Positions 25,954 to 35,120 of a DNA stretch of 62,985 nucleotides are shown in pieces (positions within the stretch are counted from its first letter, which is position 1; every line of letters starts with the position of its first letter). The notes below the pieces were generated by a model. It saw only the letters and a list, made by a program, of their open reading frames with translations. It made no database searches and had not been told where the DNA came from. The translations under genes were made by a program, and so were the position numbers. The DNA is from Bacillus sanguinis. Lineage in GTDB: Bacteria > Bacillota > Bacilli > Bacillales > Bacillaceae_G. The stretch spans positions 1 through 62,985 of the forward strand of contig NZ_BOQB01000097.1 in NCBI RefSeq assembly GCF_018332475.1. Reading direction: 5' to 3'.

Positions 25954-26919
25954 CTACTTCATTTCTCCACTAGGTTCGACCAATTGATAAGAATCTTGAA
26001 TAAATTTTTCTAATTCTTCATCACTCATCTTATTAGAATTAGTACCTCTTTGAGTATGAGTAATATTATTACGAAAGCTAACAATCATTGCAGGGTTTTC
26101 CCTTGTCATATTGACTAAGTATTGTTTTTCTGTAATCGAGGTTTCATTTACTTCTAAATTTTTAATATCTTTTTTGGAAGCAAATTTTTCATACTTCGGA
26201 CGGTTTTGATGTAAAGTACTGTTTTCTTCAAGATGCTTACGTTGCCTCCATATACTCACTACTTGTGTCCAATATCTATTGGAGCTATATAAATATTTAG
26301 AAACAATTATATCTTTCGGTACCAGCACAATTGGATATCCATTGTAACCAGGAAGTTGTTCTGTCTTCAATTCCCATCTATGATTAACATGATTCCAATA
26401 ATGGAATTCAAAATTAACCGATAAGGGAATATCATGAATTTCACATTGTTCTTGAGTAAATAAAACTAATTCTCCCTTTATCAAGCTCGCTACTAAATCC
26501 GATAATAGGTCCTCCCCAAACTCTGGAACGAAAACAAAAAAATCTTCTAATCTCCCAACAATTACATCGTCTAGTAATCCTTGCTTATGAACATATTCAA
26601 AAACTTTCGCCAATGATTCTTCTGAATTACCATTACCTCTCGGAAAACCTTCAGTATATCCTAAAAACAGTTCATTCGATTCACCTGAAGATTGAAAATA
26701 TTCTCTCGCCTCATCTGTTTCCCCTTTGGAATATAAATCAAATATTGTATTAAAAAAATCTTGAATAATTAAATCACACTTTTGAAACCACTCTCTATCC
26801 TCAGCAGTTATACGTGTAGGATCAATAAAAAGTTTATTATCTCTATCAATACGTATATTAGCAAAATCAAAGTTAGACTGATGATGAATTTCCAACTCAA
26901 ATTTCTCCGAAAATTTCAT
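25954..26919 (-). CDS. Island protein of unknown function (322 aa, FIDPTRI motif)
   Basis: The start chosen is ATG at 26919 with GAGGAGAG nearby; the frame extends to 26976 without a ribosome site. The soluble protein opens with FSEKFELEIHHQSNFDFANI followed by LFIDPTRI. I have an impression of a family of uncharacterised proteins with an xLFIDPxLI segment found in defence loci, but cannot name it. Other features are a Trp/Tyr-rich centre (EFHYWNHVNHRWELKTEQLP, SNRYWTQVVSIWRQR) and a polar C-terminus. No nuclease motif is certain. It follows a seven-TM gene by 66 bases and shares its promoter, so the two may form a sensor/effector pair (inference). Confidence 0.55.
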   Translation of the reverse strand: MKFSEKFELEIHHQSNFDFANIRIDRDNKLFIDPTRITAEDREWFQKCDLIIQDFFNTIFDLYSKGETDEAREYFQSSGESNELFLGYTEGFPRGNGNSEESLAKVFEYVHKQGLLDDVIVGRLEDFFVFVPEFGEDLLSDLVASLIKGELVLFTQEQCEIHDIPLSVNFEFHYWNHVNHRWELKTEQLPGYNGYPIVLVPKDIIVSKYLYSSNRYWTQVVSIWRQRKHLEENSTLHQNRPKYEKFASKKDIKNLEVNETSITEKQYLVNMTRENPAMIVSFRNNITHTQRGTNSNKMSDEELEKFIQDSYQLVEPSGEMK

Positions 26920-26985
26920 GTGCACTCTCCTCTTTATTAATATTTTTCTAAGTTTATATAACGCCCCTTTAATCAAATAAAAGCT

Positions 26986-27819
26986 TTAGTTTTTTTCACC
27001 TGAATCTGTACTTTCTTCTGTTTTATGATAGTCAATATAATCATCCACAATACTTTTTATTAATCTATCCATTGCAATAAATACTGTCAAAAAAAGAAAT
27101 ACTAAATAATCGTTAAATTGATTAGGAGTATCTATTCCCATCAAAATTTTAAAATCGTTATATCCTTTTCCAAGCGCTATCATCATTAATAAGAAGTAAC
27201 TAAGTATTCTTCTCATATTTTGCGAGACCAAATCGCGATCGGTAAAGTAAATAAAAGTTATTAAGGAAATTGGCAATATAATGATTACTATATAGTAAAT
27301 TTGATATGGCATATGTTCAAAATTGACTGCTCCAGCGAACAACACACATATTATTGTGATATGAATCATTAAACTAAGTGTTGTTTTCCCAAATAAGATA
27401 TCCAATCTGTTTATTAAATAATTCTTTTTATTAATCTTGGATACCATTTTTTGAATAACACTATTAAAAGTGCCTAATTCTTTTTCTACGTCCAACTTAA
27501 TCCTACTAACTATTACAACAAATATTGGATAAGCACATACTACACTTAAAATTGACCATTTCATTTTTTCTATTTCCGTCCCAATAATAATCTGGAAAAT
27601 AAAATAGATTAATATCAGTGTTGCTATGATAATCAACACTTCAAATACAATTAAAACACGTTTAATTATTCGCTTTGACATCCTTATTAATCTTCTTGCA
27701 CTTATTTCCCCAATTTTCTCTAAAAATGGGAGAATCACTTTATTTATAAGAAAGTAAGATATTCCCCCTCCTACTACGATCAAAAATAAATAAAACAAAA
27801 ACAACTTCATATCCTGCAT
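26986..27819 (-). CDS. Seven-TM membrane protein of unknown function (277 aa)
   Basis: About seven hydrophobic helices: LFLFYLFLIVVGGGISYFLI, VLIVFEVLIIIATLILIYFI, SILSVVCAYPIFVVIV, LMIHITIICVLFAGAV, YYIVIIILPISLITFIYF, ILSYFLLMMIALG and LVFLFLTVFIAM. Basic loops (ARRLIRMSKRIIKR) suggest cytoplasmic faces. No transporter family could be assigned. AAGGAGAG lies before ATG. The 19-bp island motif lies 59 bases upstream (27878-27896). It leads a two-gene operon with the 322-residue protein. Confidence 0.6.
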   Translation of the reverse strand: MQDMKLFLFYLFLIVVGGGISYFLINKVILPFLEKIGEISARRLIRMSKRIIKRVLIVFEVLIIIATLILIYFIFQIIIGTEIEKMKWSILSVVCAYPIFVVIVSRIKLDVEKELGTFNSVIQKMVSKINKKNYLINRLDILFGKTTLSLMIHITIICVLFAGAVNFEHMPYQIYYIVIIILPISLITFIYFTDRDLVSQNMRRILSYFLLMMIALGKGYNDFKILMGIDTPNQFNDYLVFLFLTVFIAMDRLIKSIVDDYIDYHKTEESTDSGEKN

Positions 27820-27877
27820 AATCCTACTCTCCTTTTCTTAATATAATCATTGCCACATCTCTATATTAGCAATCTTT

Positions 27878-27896
27878 CCGGTAATTATAACGTCAC
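27878..27896 (-). promoter_or_regulatory. Island motif copy 1 (upstream of the seven-TM gene)
   Basis: Written on the plus strand CCGGTAATTATAACGTCAC. Two near-identical 19-mers lie upstream of the HelD-BREX operon and the zinc-ribbon gene. On the minus strand a -10-like TAATAT follows the element nine bases after its CCGG end, so the motif occupies the usual -35 region. Confidence 0.6.
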
Positions 27897-27936
27897 ATAA
27901 TTACAATATTTCTTATTTATGAATTTTTTTGTATAC

Positions 27937-27979
27937 AAAAACTCCAATCACCCATAACTCTTAATGGATAATTGGAGCT
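27937..27979 (-). terminator. Terminator of the WYL regulator gene
   Basis: On the minus strand CTCCAAT pairs with ATTGGAG around an inner ATCCAT/ATGGGT stem and runs into TTTTT. It lies about 50 bases past the WYL gene stop. Confidence 0.7.
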
Positions 27980-28026
27980 CTATAAAATCTATTATTATAT
28001 ATAAACTTCCTTAAACATATTTCATG

Positions 28027-28971
28027 TTACTTTCCATATAACTTTAGCAACTTTCTTCCTTCCCGAATAATATCTTCCTTTAAACTATCAGGCTTTATTA
28101 CCTCTACAGCCGCTCCCATACCAAGAATCCATTTCTTTATAGATTCTTTCCCACTCATTGTTGCATGAAAACGAATACTACCATCCGGATTATGTTCTAT
28201 AATTTGATTGTCTCCCCAAATGGATTCTGGTACGGATACAGAAAATGGTGGATGTATAAGTAACTCTACCTCTAGCGGCTCCTTCATAATACCGAACCTA
28301 GGAAACTCTTTTTGAATATCAAATCCCTCAGGGATTTGATATGTATCATAAATAATTCGAATATCTTTTATTCGGGATAATTTGAACATACGTGTATCTT
28401 TTCTACGATCACACATGGCAATGCAGTAGAAAAATTCGTTGTAATGTACAAATCCATATGGAGCAATGATACGTTCTGATCTTTCACCAGATCGTTTTTC
28501 ATACTGAATTTTCACTTTGCATCTTGCTCCAAAGGCCTCTTGTAATTGTATATATTTTCGATTTTCATCCGAAAATTCATAATTTGGTCTGGATCGCTGT
28601 ACAAAATAAATGTGCCGATCTCGATCTTTCTCCAATTTTCGTAATGCTTTCAGCTTATCTAACGCTACTTGTGCATCACCTGAATAAATAGAATTTCCTT
28701 TCGAGAGTAATTGTTCAATCGCAAAAGTTAACGCACGCAATTCTTTATGAGACAAGTTTTTTATTGGGAATAGGGAGGTGTTAGAAATATAGTATCCACC
28801 CCCGCGCCCCCTTTCACTTTCAATAAAGATACCTGCTTTTTCAAGTTCATCTCGATAGATGCGAATCATGCGCTCCTTAACTTCAAGCTCCTCTGCAAGT
28901 TCGCTAATTTTCATTTTTCCCCGTCCATGAAGAAGCTCGATCATACGAAGAGTATTACTTAACTTACTCAT
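28027..28971 (-). CDS. WYL-domain transcriptional regulator (BrxR-like role possible)
   Basis: A 314-residue YafY-type regulator. The N-terminal winged HTH (LRMIELLHGRGKMKISELAE, LEVKERMIRIYRDELEKAGI) is followed by the wing SERGRGGGYYIS. A WYL ligand domain (IIAPYGFVHYNEFFYCIAMC, RMFKLSRIKDIRI) and a C-terminal WCX-like extension follow. WYL proteins named BrxR regulate BREX loci in other bacteria, usually from a position upstream. Here the gene lies just downstream of the helicase with its own leader, so it probably controls the island but the target sites are unproven. Confidence 0.82.
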   Translation of the reverse strand: MSKLSNTLRMIELLHGRGKMKISELAEELEVKERMIRIYRDELEKAGIFIESERGRGGGYYISNTSLFPIKNLSHKELRALTFAIEQLLSKGNSIYSGDAQVALDKLKALRKLEKDRDRHIYFVQRSRPNYEFSDENRKYIQLQEAFGARCKVKIQYEKRSGERSERIIAPYGFVHYNEFFYCIAMCDRRKDTRMFKLSRIKDIRIIYDTYQIPEGFDIQKEFPRFGIMKEPLEVELLIHPPFSVSVPESIWGDNQIIEHNPDGSIRFHATMSGKESIKKWILGMGAAVEVIKPDSLKEDIIREGRKLLKLYGK

Positions 28972-29072
28972 GATTCTTCTTCCTTTCTAACTTACACTAC
29001 TAGTTTTGACACTTTCACTCATCTAATGTACGCCTGACATTTCTTTACCCTTTGCGTCTTCTAATTTATTTC

Positions 29073-29174
29073 TTAGTATTCAATCGTTTGGGTAATTCCA
29101 CTTGTAAATTCTGCCATACGAATACTTCTTGGTGAACCGTTTAGTAAGAAGATTTGAATTGTTTGGGCTCTCAT
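29073..29174 (-). pseudogene. N-terminal stub of a GIY-YIG nuclease family gene (33 aa)
   Basis: A short open frame starts five bases past the helicase stop. It reads QTIQIFLLNGSPRSIRMAEF and ends after TIEY. I recognise this as the characteristic N-terminus of a GIY-YIG nuclease family (TIQIFLxDGxPxxIRxAEI). Intact members are several times longer and include the GIY-YIG catalytic core, which is absent here. The likely reading is a truncated leftover of a nuclease gene that once followed the helicase. A functional micro-protein cannot be excluded. Confidence 0.6.
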
Positions 29175-29179
29175 TTTAT

Positions 29180-32100
29180 TTATCGTCCATTCCACTTACA
29201 TTCTTTTACAACTTGATTATTTTGTATTACATATAAGAAGATATCGAACTGCAATTCTTCTAAATCTTGTTGATGGTTGATTGATAAAATAAAGTTTTCA
29301 TCCGCTGTTAAAATGATACACCGTATATTTCCATTTTCATCTTCACTCATAAAATCTACTACTGATAGGCTGGAATATGTCTTAACATTCTTACGTTGAT
29401 TATTACCCTCATACTCATTAATCAATTCTGTATAATCACTTGATATAAGACGAGAAATATTCTTTTTATCCGGTACTAAGGTTACTTGCATCACTTTATA
29501 CGGAGGCATAACGTTTACGTTTCTCTCTCTTTCTACTTCTTCAAGACGACTTTTACGACGGTCTTCAATGTCGAGTAGCTGTGCTTTCATCTGATTAATC
29601 AATGCTGAATTACGATTATCTACATTTTCATTGCGATATTTCTCCAACTTATCCATCGTATTTTGATATTGCGAATCAAACGCACGACGTAAAAATTGTA
29701 TTTTTTTATTCAGCTGGGTTTCATTCCTTATGACGAACTCTTCTCGCTTTTGCATCACATGATCCATTGCCTGCATAAGTAAATGAGTTCCTTCTTCTTC
29801 CTTTTGAATCGCTGTATCAAATGAAGAACCATATAACCAATATGAATCTAATTCTATTACCTCTCCATTTTCTCGCTTTGCAAAATATACTATATCTTTA
29901 TGCAATTCTCTTCCGGTTCCATCTGTTATCCTAATTTCATATCCTTCAACTTCAAGTCTCTCTTGAATTGAAATTGGGATTTCATAAGTAACAATTGTTA
30001 CTCCCTCCATCTCATCTTTCATAAGCTTGATTGCTAAAGAAAACAACGGATTATCGTTTTGAATTAAAGAAACCGTTTCATCTATATACTCTTCCTTGCT
30101 TGTAAAACGATAAGACTCCTCTTTCCCTTTCAACGGGATACGATGCTTTCTCGCAAATTCGCGAATTGATTTCGGAATTCTATCAATCCGATACATTTGA
30201 TCATTTTGCGATGGATATACTCTAACCCTATAATCACTTAATGTATTAGCAGTAAAATCTGCGTATACTCTCATCGGAACCTTTTGGATGGCTATTTCCT
30301 GTTGTTCACGTTGCATACCAGGTAGATCAATACTATCCATTGCAAGCCGCTCTTCTTGAGCAACTTTTAATAACTCCTCATATTCCTCCGATAAAACTTG
30401 ATTCACATCTCGTTTTATATCTTCTAACTGTTCCCGGTTCAAAACTGCATGTTGCATAAGTGTAGGCAAATCTATCATCCGATCTTCGAGACGATCTCCT
30501 ATAAAATCATATACAAGATCTTGTCCTAAATCGTTTTTCATTTTATCCATTTTTACTAAAAGAGTATGTAGCACATCCCCTTCACGTGTATTGCCTGCTA
30601 CTAAATTAAAAACAAACACTTCATTCTTTTGACCGATACGATGTATACGTCCCATGCGTTGTTCTAACTTGTTTGGATTCCACGGAATATCATAGTTCAC
30701 CATTTGATTACAGAACTGCAAGTTAATTGACTCTCCACCCGCATCTGTTGCAAGCATGATCGGATAATCACTTCGGAAAAATTCCACCTGTCTTCTTCTT
30801 TCATCCATAGAATATTTCCCAATAATTTTAGCAATACGTAATCCATGTGCACTAAGACGCTTTTCTAAATAATGCAGCGTATCTGTTGATTCCGTAAAAA
30901 TAAGAATTTTTTCTCCTTTTTGCAAAAGGCCATCCGTTCCAAACAACGTATTTTCAAGCTCTATGTATTTACGTTCAACACAATTTTGGCGAATATCACT
31001 CGAGTAATGAATAAGGCGTTCTAATTCTGTAATCTCTACTTCCAGCTCTCCCGGATCAATCGTATCTATACTTTCTTCACTGTTTTGCTCTAATAGTTCT
31101 TGCTCTTCAAATGTTGCTTCTTCATAATCCTCTACAGATATATCCTCAAGATCAACATGTTTTTTCTCCATCTCTTCTAACAATGTTACCAATCGTTGAT
31201 GGCGACGTACTAATGATAAATGCACGGCTTCTATAGAAGAACTTAACCTTCTTTGTAATAGCATCATTGCAAAAGCGGTACTGTTATTCCCTCGATTCAT
31301 AGCACGATTAAAATGCATCTTTACATACTCTGTCACAGCCTCATATAGTTCTAGTTCTCTATCTGATAAATCATATTTAATTGTTTTTGTTGTACGTTTT
31401 GGAAATAGAGCGGTGCCGTCAAATTGCTTCAAACTTTCTTTTAAGCGCCGAATAATAAATGGGTTCGTTTTATCACGTAGCGTCTCTTTAATCCCAATAG
31501 AAGAAAATATATCCGGATCAATCAGCTTCATTAAATGGCGAAAGTTTTCTACATCTCCTTTATGAGGAGTAGCAGTCAACAGCAGAGCATGCTCACTATT
31601 CCTAAGAATCCCTTCTCCCAATTGATATATCTTTGTACGCTTCGTCTTTTTATTTTTATTACCTATTGTATAAGCCGCCATCTTATGAGCTTCATCTACA
31701 ATAACTAAATCAAAATCAGCTTCCATCACAAGGCTTTTAATATCATCTCGTGATGCCCAGTAAAGAGAAGTTAATATACAGGTCTGTTCAACCAATGGGT
31801 TTTTACCGCTGTATTCCTTTAAAGTATGACGCGTCACAATCGTAAATTCTTCTCCAAACTTTTCATACAGCTCTTGCTGCCACTGCTTCAATACTAATGG
31901 AGGAACAAGAATTAAAATCCGATCCGCACTTCTTCTTGCCTTTAATTCACGAATAAGCATCCCTGCCATAATTGTTTTCCCCGCTCCCGGGTCATCTGCA
32001 AGTAGAAAACGTACAGTTGGCACCTGAAGCATCCTCCCATAAACTGCTTCAATTTGATGTGGAAGTGGCAGAATATTTTTATTTCCTAATGCACGTGACT

Positions 32101-32365
32101 TAGAAAATTTCCGATCAATCAAAAGTTCTCGATATAACATATAACGCTGTAATTGTTTTGGCGATAACAAAGTTTCCCCGGCTAAATCATTCAATTTTTC
32201 AATTGATTGCAACTGTTCTGGGAGCATAATTACTTGATAGTACTGGTTACTATCTTTTCCATATGCCTCAACACGATAAAAACTTCCTTGTATATCTTCA
32301 CATTTCTTTATTTCTACTATTTCAGGCCATAACGATCCTTTAACAATATCGCCTACCTCTAACAT
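29180..32365 (-). CDS. SNF2-family helicase, BrxHII/DrmD-like (1061 aa)
   Basis: A DNA-dependent ATPase that takes the place usually held by BrxL in a type 1 BREX locus. The start is ATG at 32365 with GGTAGGAGGAG four bases upstream; the ORF extends to 32401 without a signal. Motor motifs are DDPGAGKT (124-131), DEAH (224-227), LLTATPHKGD and QRMGRIHRIGQ. The C-terminal half has an extended coiled coil (YQNTMDKLEKYRNENVDNRN..., EDRRKSRLEEVERERN), the layout of BrxHII of type 3 BREX and DrmD of DISARM. I cannot separate these two by eye. A hairpin separates it from pglZ upstream. Confidence 0.82.
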   Translation of the reverse strand: MLEVGDIVKGSLWPEIVEIKKCEDIQGSFYRVEAYGKDSNQYYQVIMLPEQLQSIEKLNDLAGETLLSPKQLQRYMLYRELLIDRKFSKSRALGNKNILPLPHQIEAVYGRMLQVPTVRFLLADDPGAGKTIMAGMLIRELKARRSADRILILVPPLVLKQWQQELYEKFGEEFTIVTRHTLKEYSGKNPLVEQTCILTSLYWASRDDIKSLVMEADFDLVIVDEAHKMAAYTIGNKNKKTKRTKIYQLGEGILRNSEHALLLTATPHKGDVENFRHLMKLIDPDIFSSIGIKETLRDKTNPFIIRRLKESLKQFDGTALFPKRTTKTIKYDLSDRELELYEAVTEYVKMHFNRAMNRGNNSTAFAMMLLQRRLSSSIEAVHLSLVRRHQRLVTLLEEMEKKHVDLEDISVEDYEEATFEEQELLEQNSEESIDTIDPGELEVEITELERLIHYSSDIRQNCVERKYIELENTLFGTDGLLQKGEKILIFTESTDTLHYLEKRLSAHGLRIAKIIGKYSMDERRRQVEFFRSDYPIMLATDAGGESINLQFCNQMVNYDIPWNPNKLEQRMGRIHRIGQKNEVFVFNLVAGNTREGDVLHTLLVKMDKMKNDLGQDLVYDFIGDRLEDRMIDLPTLMQHAVLNREQLEDIKRDVNQVLSEEYEELLKVAQEERLAMDSIDLPGMQREQQEIAIQKVPMRVYADFTANTLSDYRVRVYPSQNDQMYRIDRIPKSIREFARKHRIPLKGKEESYRFTSKEEYIDETVSLIQNDNPLFSLAIKLMKDEMEGVTIVTYEIPISIQERLEVEGYEIRITDGTGRELHKDIVYFAKRENGEVIELDSYWLYGSSFDTAIQKEEEGTHLLMQAMDHVMQKREEFVIRNETQLNKKIQFLRRAFDSQYQNTMDKLEKYRNENVDNRNSALINQMKAQLLDIEDRRKSRLEEVERERNVNVMPPYKVMQVTLVPDKKNISRLISSDYTELINEYEGNNQRKNVKTYSSLSVVDFMSEDENGNIRCIILTADENFILSINHQQDLEELQFDIFLYVIQNNQVVKECKWNGR

Positions 32366-32413
32366 AAGACTCCTCCTACCAATAACATTTCTATATTTCA
32401 TTATAGCAAAAAG

Positions 32414-32452
32414 AAAAGGCCTCCCAATATTAGAAATAATCGGAAGGCCTTT
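32414..32452. terminator. Hairpin between pglZ and the helicase gene
   Basis: AAAAGGCCTCC (32414-32424) pairs with GGAAGGCCTTT (32442-32452); on the minus strand a TTTT run follows the stem. It lies 7 bases past the pglZ stop and could limit helicase expression or stabilise the upstream mRNA. Confidence 0.7.
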
Positions 32453-32458
32453 AACCTA

Positions 32459-35005
32459 TTAAATACTATATAACTTTAGTTCAAACTCTTCTTCTTTGTA
32501 CACTTCTGTCGTACGTCCCGAAACATCCTCTAAACGTAGTACACAAACATCACCTGTTTTATAACGATCTTCTAGCAGATGAAATACAGCATCTGTTTGA
32601 CGCTCTACTACGGCTCCTTTAGAATCAAACAAAATTGTTAATTCATTTGAAATCCGTTCATTATTACGATAAAATGCTGCACGCAATGTTCGTGGATATA
32701 ACTCATTTGATACTTTTTCTTCTTGGAAAAATGGTACGATAAATTGATAACTTGTAATTACTTTTTGAATAGAAGTAACTCGAACATCTACAAGTTCTTT
32801 CTCTATCTTACGTGCTTTCCCTTTTAATTGGCGATATTCAATTAAAGGCACAATACTTTCTTGCGGCATTGCTCCTCCGTGAACAAAGCGTAGTCCACCA
32901 CCAGCAGTAAAGCGATTTAATCCTTTCGTAATAACCGCTTCTTGTTCTAGCCCTAAATATTTTAAAGAAATCTTTACTGTTCCTTCAGGCACTATTAAAT
33001 CTTTCCCGATAGCAAATCGACGATTACTATCGAAAACATCACCTTTTATACTTTCTGTTTTCTGATGTTTTTCTACTTGTGAAGATTGATATAAGAACCC
33101 ATGATCACTTGTAATAAAAATACGTCCAGCGTCATACGTACCAGTCAACTTTCGAACAGCAACCTTTACACGTTCTATCGTATTTTCAACAGCCTCATAC
33201 GTATAACCTTCTGTTTTACCCGAATCACCAATCGCATCGATATTATCATGATATAAATAGACAACACGTTTTCCTTTTATAAATCCTAAACCGTCTTCCT
33301 TACTTAAACCAATGAACTCTTCCATTTTTAATGCAACAGAATCTGGTTCACGCGATTGTAAAATCTTATTTCGATTTTGCAACCCTTTTGTAGAAATTTC
33401 ATCTACATATACAGTACCATCACTTGCAATATCAGATATCTTTCCAGGTAACAACGCAGCCATCCCGAGTTGTGTATACGTCGGCAGTGATGCTTGCATA
33501 GGAAGTAACCTTACTTCTGTATTCAATCGCTGACTAAAATTATTTGTTAACTCTTCTCCAATCTCGTAGCGAAGTGCATCAGAAATAATTACAAAAATAC
33601 GCTCTCTAGAACCTTCCACAAGTGGACGGATCATATAGCGATAAAAGTTTTTCTGCTGCATTACATCAGTAATTGGCCAGTTCGCTTTTAATTTAGCCTC
33701 TACTATCTCATCTGTATAACGACCTAACTCTACTAAATATCGATTCTCATACCAAAACGTTAATCGCTCCAATAGCTCACTATATTTATCTAAATTAGGC
33801 TCATTTACATAATGTACTTGAAAATGACGATACGCTTGATCGATATTATAATATTTATCTGTATAAACCGTAACCCATTCTACTTCATTCTTCGGAATGT
33901 CATTACGCTCAAATACATCTTTCCACTCATACAAACGGAGTGCCTTTTCTAATAGTTCATACTCCTTATGAAAACGAGTCTTATACCAATAACTCTTACT
34001 TCGCTCAGTTAAAATACTCTTCCACTCTGTTATCACTATTGTTTCATTTAGAAGGAGCTCATGTAACACATCAAGAATTTTACGCTCTACTACTGCAAAC
34101 GTGTCACATCGAAGAAAAGCTTGATACGTGTACTGATCCACTGATTGTGTTACATTCCACTTTTGTTCTAATATATCTAAAATTCCTTCTAGTACATTTC
34201 TTTCTTCAGACTTTAACCAATCCTCAACAAACACTTTACATATATTCGGAACTGTTGACTCATACTTAAATGCTAATAACTTCTCATCTAAGTATGCAGC
34301 ATAATGCTGGAACACAATCGTCTCTATAATTTGAGCTAGACGATTATTGTCTTCTTTAGACATCCCGAAATACTCTTCTATGAACGTATAAAATACTTCT
34401 GTATCCAAATACTTAGCAACTTGCTCAAGCATTTCATTTGTATCAGATAAGCTTCCACCAGCTACAACACTTTTTAAAATATCTTGTGGCGTAATACTTT
34501 TAGCATTACATAAAACAGCCAGCATCGTTTGCTTTACTTGCTCAACTGTCGACTTATTAGGAAGTAATTTTTGAAACTTCGCTACACGCTGCTTATTATC
34601 AAAGAACTTCGTATGTTCTTCTAAAAATGGTCGGATCGCAAGATGATCCAAACGCAATTCCTTCATACGAATCGCAACCTCATCAGCTTGAAACTCACCG
34701 TAACTTCCACTATATAATAAAATATCTAATAAAAAATTTTCCCGATCCTCTGGTTTTGGAAATGGAGCATAAATTAAATATGAATTATCCGTATCCTCTC
34801 TTTCCAATAAAACCTTTGTACGGAAAGCATTATGTTCGTCTAAATAATACAATTGAATATTTTCACGTTTGAGTGCTGCTTCTATTTCAGTCACATCACG
34901 CCCTTCACTTTGTGCATCATACCAAAACACCAGTGAACGGTTCGTACTATTATTTTCTTCCTGTTGTTGATGAAACAGTCGAAGTAACTCTTCTATGATA
35001 TTCAT
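32459..35005 (-). CDS. pglZ: BREX alkaline-phosphatase-superfamily protein PglZ (type A)
   Basis: An 848-residue core BREX component. The N-terminal helical region begins with VFWYDAQSEGRD, as in PglZ type A proteins of type 1 BREX. The alkaline phosphatase-like domain carries ISDALRYEIGEEL (Asp476), LYHDNIDAIGDSGKTEG (~584-600) and ITSDHGFLYQ (Asp634/His635), the expected metal ligands. PglZ joins PglX in modification and defence; its enzymatic role is still debated for the family. Terminator-like hairpins lie on both sides of the gene, so its dosage may be set separately. Confidence 0.93.
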   Translation of the reverse strand: MNIIEELLRLFHQQQEENNSTNRSLVFWYDAQSEGRDVTEIEAALKRENIQLYYLDEHNAFRTKVLLEREDTDNSYLIYAPFPKPEDRENFLLDILLYSGSYGEFQADEVAIRMKELRLDHLAIRPFLEEHTKFFDNKQRVAKFQKLLPNKSTVEQVKQTMLAVLCNAKSITPQDILKSVVAGGSLSDTNEMLEQVAKYLDTEVFYTFIEEYFGMSKEDNNRLAQIIETIVFQHYAAYLDEKLLAFKYESTVPNICKVFVEDWLKSEERNVLEGILDILEQKWNVTQSVDQYTYQAFLRCDTFAVVERKILDVLHELLLNETIVITEWKSILTERSKSYWYKTRFHKEYELLEKALRLYEWKDVFERNDIPKNEVEWVTVYTDKYYNIDQAYRHFQVHYVNEPNLDKYSELLERLTFWYENRYLVELGRYTDEIVEAKLKANWPITDVMQQKNFYRYMIRPLVEGSRERIFVIISDALRYEIGEELTNNFSQRLNTEVRLLPMQASLPTYTQLGMAALLPGKISDIASDGTVYVDEISTKGLQNRNKILQSREPDSVALKMEEFIGLSKEDGLGFIKGKRVVYLYHDNIDAIGDSGKTEGYTYEAVENTIERVKVAVRKLTGTYDAGRIFITSDHGFLYQSSQVEKHQKTESIKGDVFDSNRRFAIGKDLIVPEGTVKISLKYLGLEQEAVITKGLNRFTAGGGLRFVHGGAMPQESIVPLIEYRQLKGKARKIEKELVDVRVTSIQKVITSYQFIVPFFQEEKVSNELYPRTLRAAFYRNNERISNELTILFDSKGAVVERQTDAVFHLLEDRYKTGDVCVLRLEDVSGRTTEVYKEEEFELKLYSI

Positions 35006-35082
35006 CAGTCACCAACTTTCACTAAACTTATTGTCCAACTCTTAGAATAAAAAAGAATAGGACGATTGTAAACAACTCAAAT

Positions 35083-35119
35083 AAAAAAATGGATAGAGAG
35101 CATGCTCTATCCATTTTTT
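35083..35119. terminator. Hairpin between pglX and pglZ
   Basis: AAAAAATGGATAGAG and CTCTATCCATTTTTT form a 15-bp stem with A/T tracts at both ends, so it can act in either direction. It lies just before the pglX stop in plus coordinates, that is immediately after pglX and before... the pglZ gene on its other side is at lower coordinates, so in transcription order it stands after pglZ's start region upstream: the pglX stop is at 35121 and this stem directly follows it, ahead of pglZ. Confidence 0.75.
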
Positions 35120-35120
35120 A

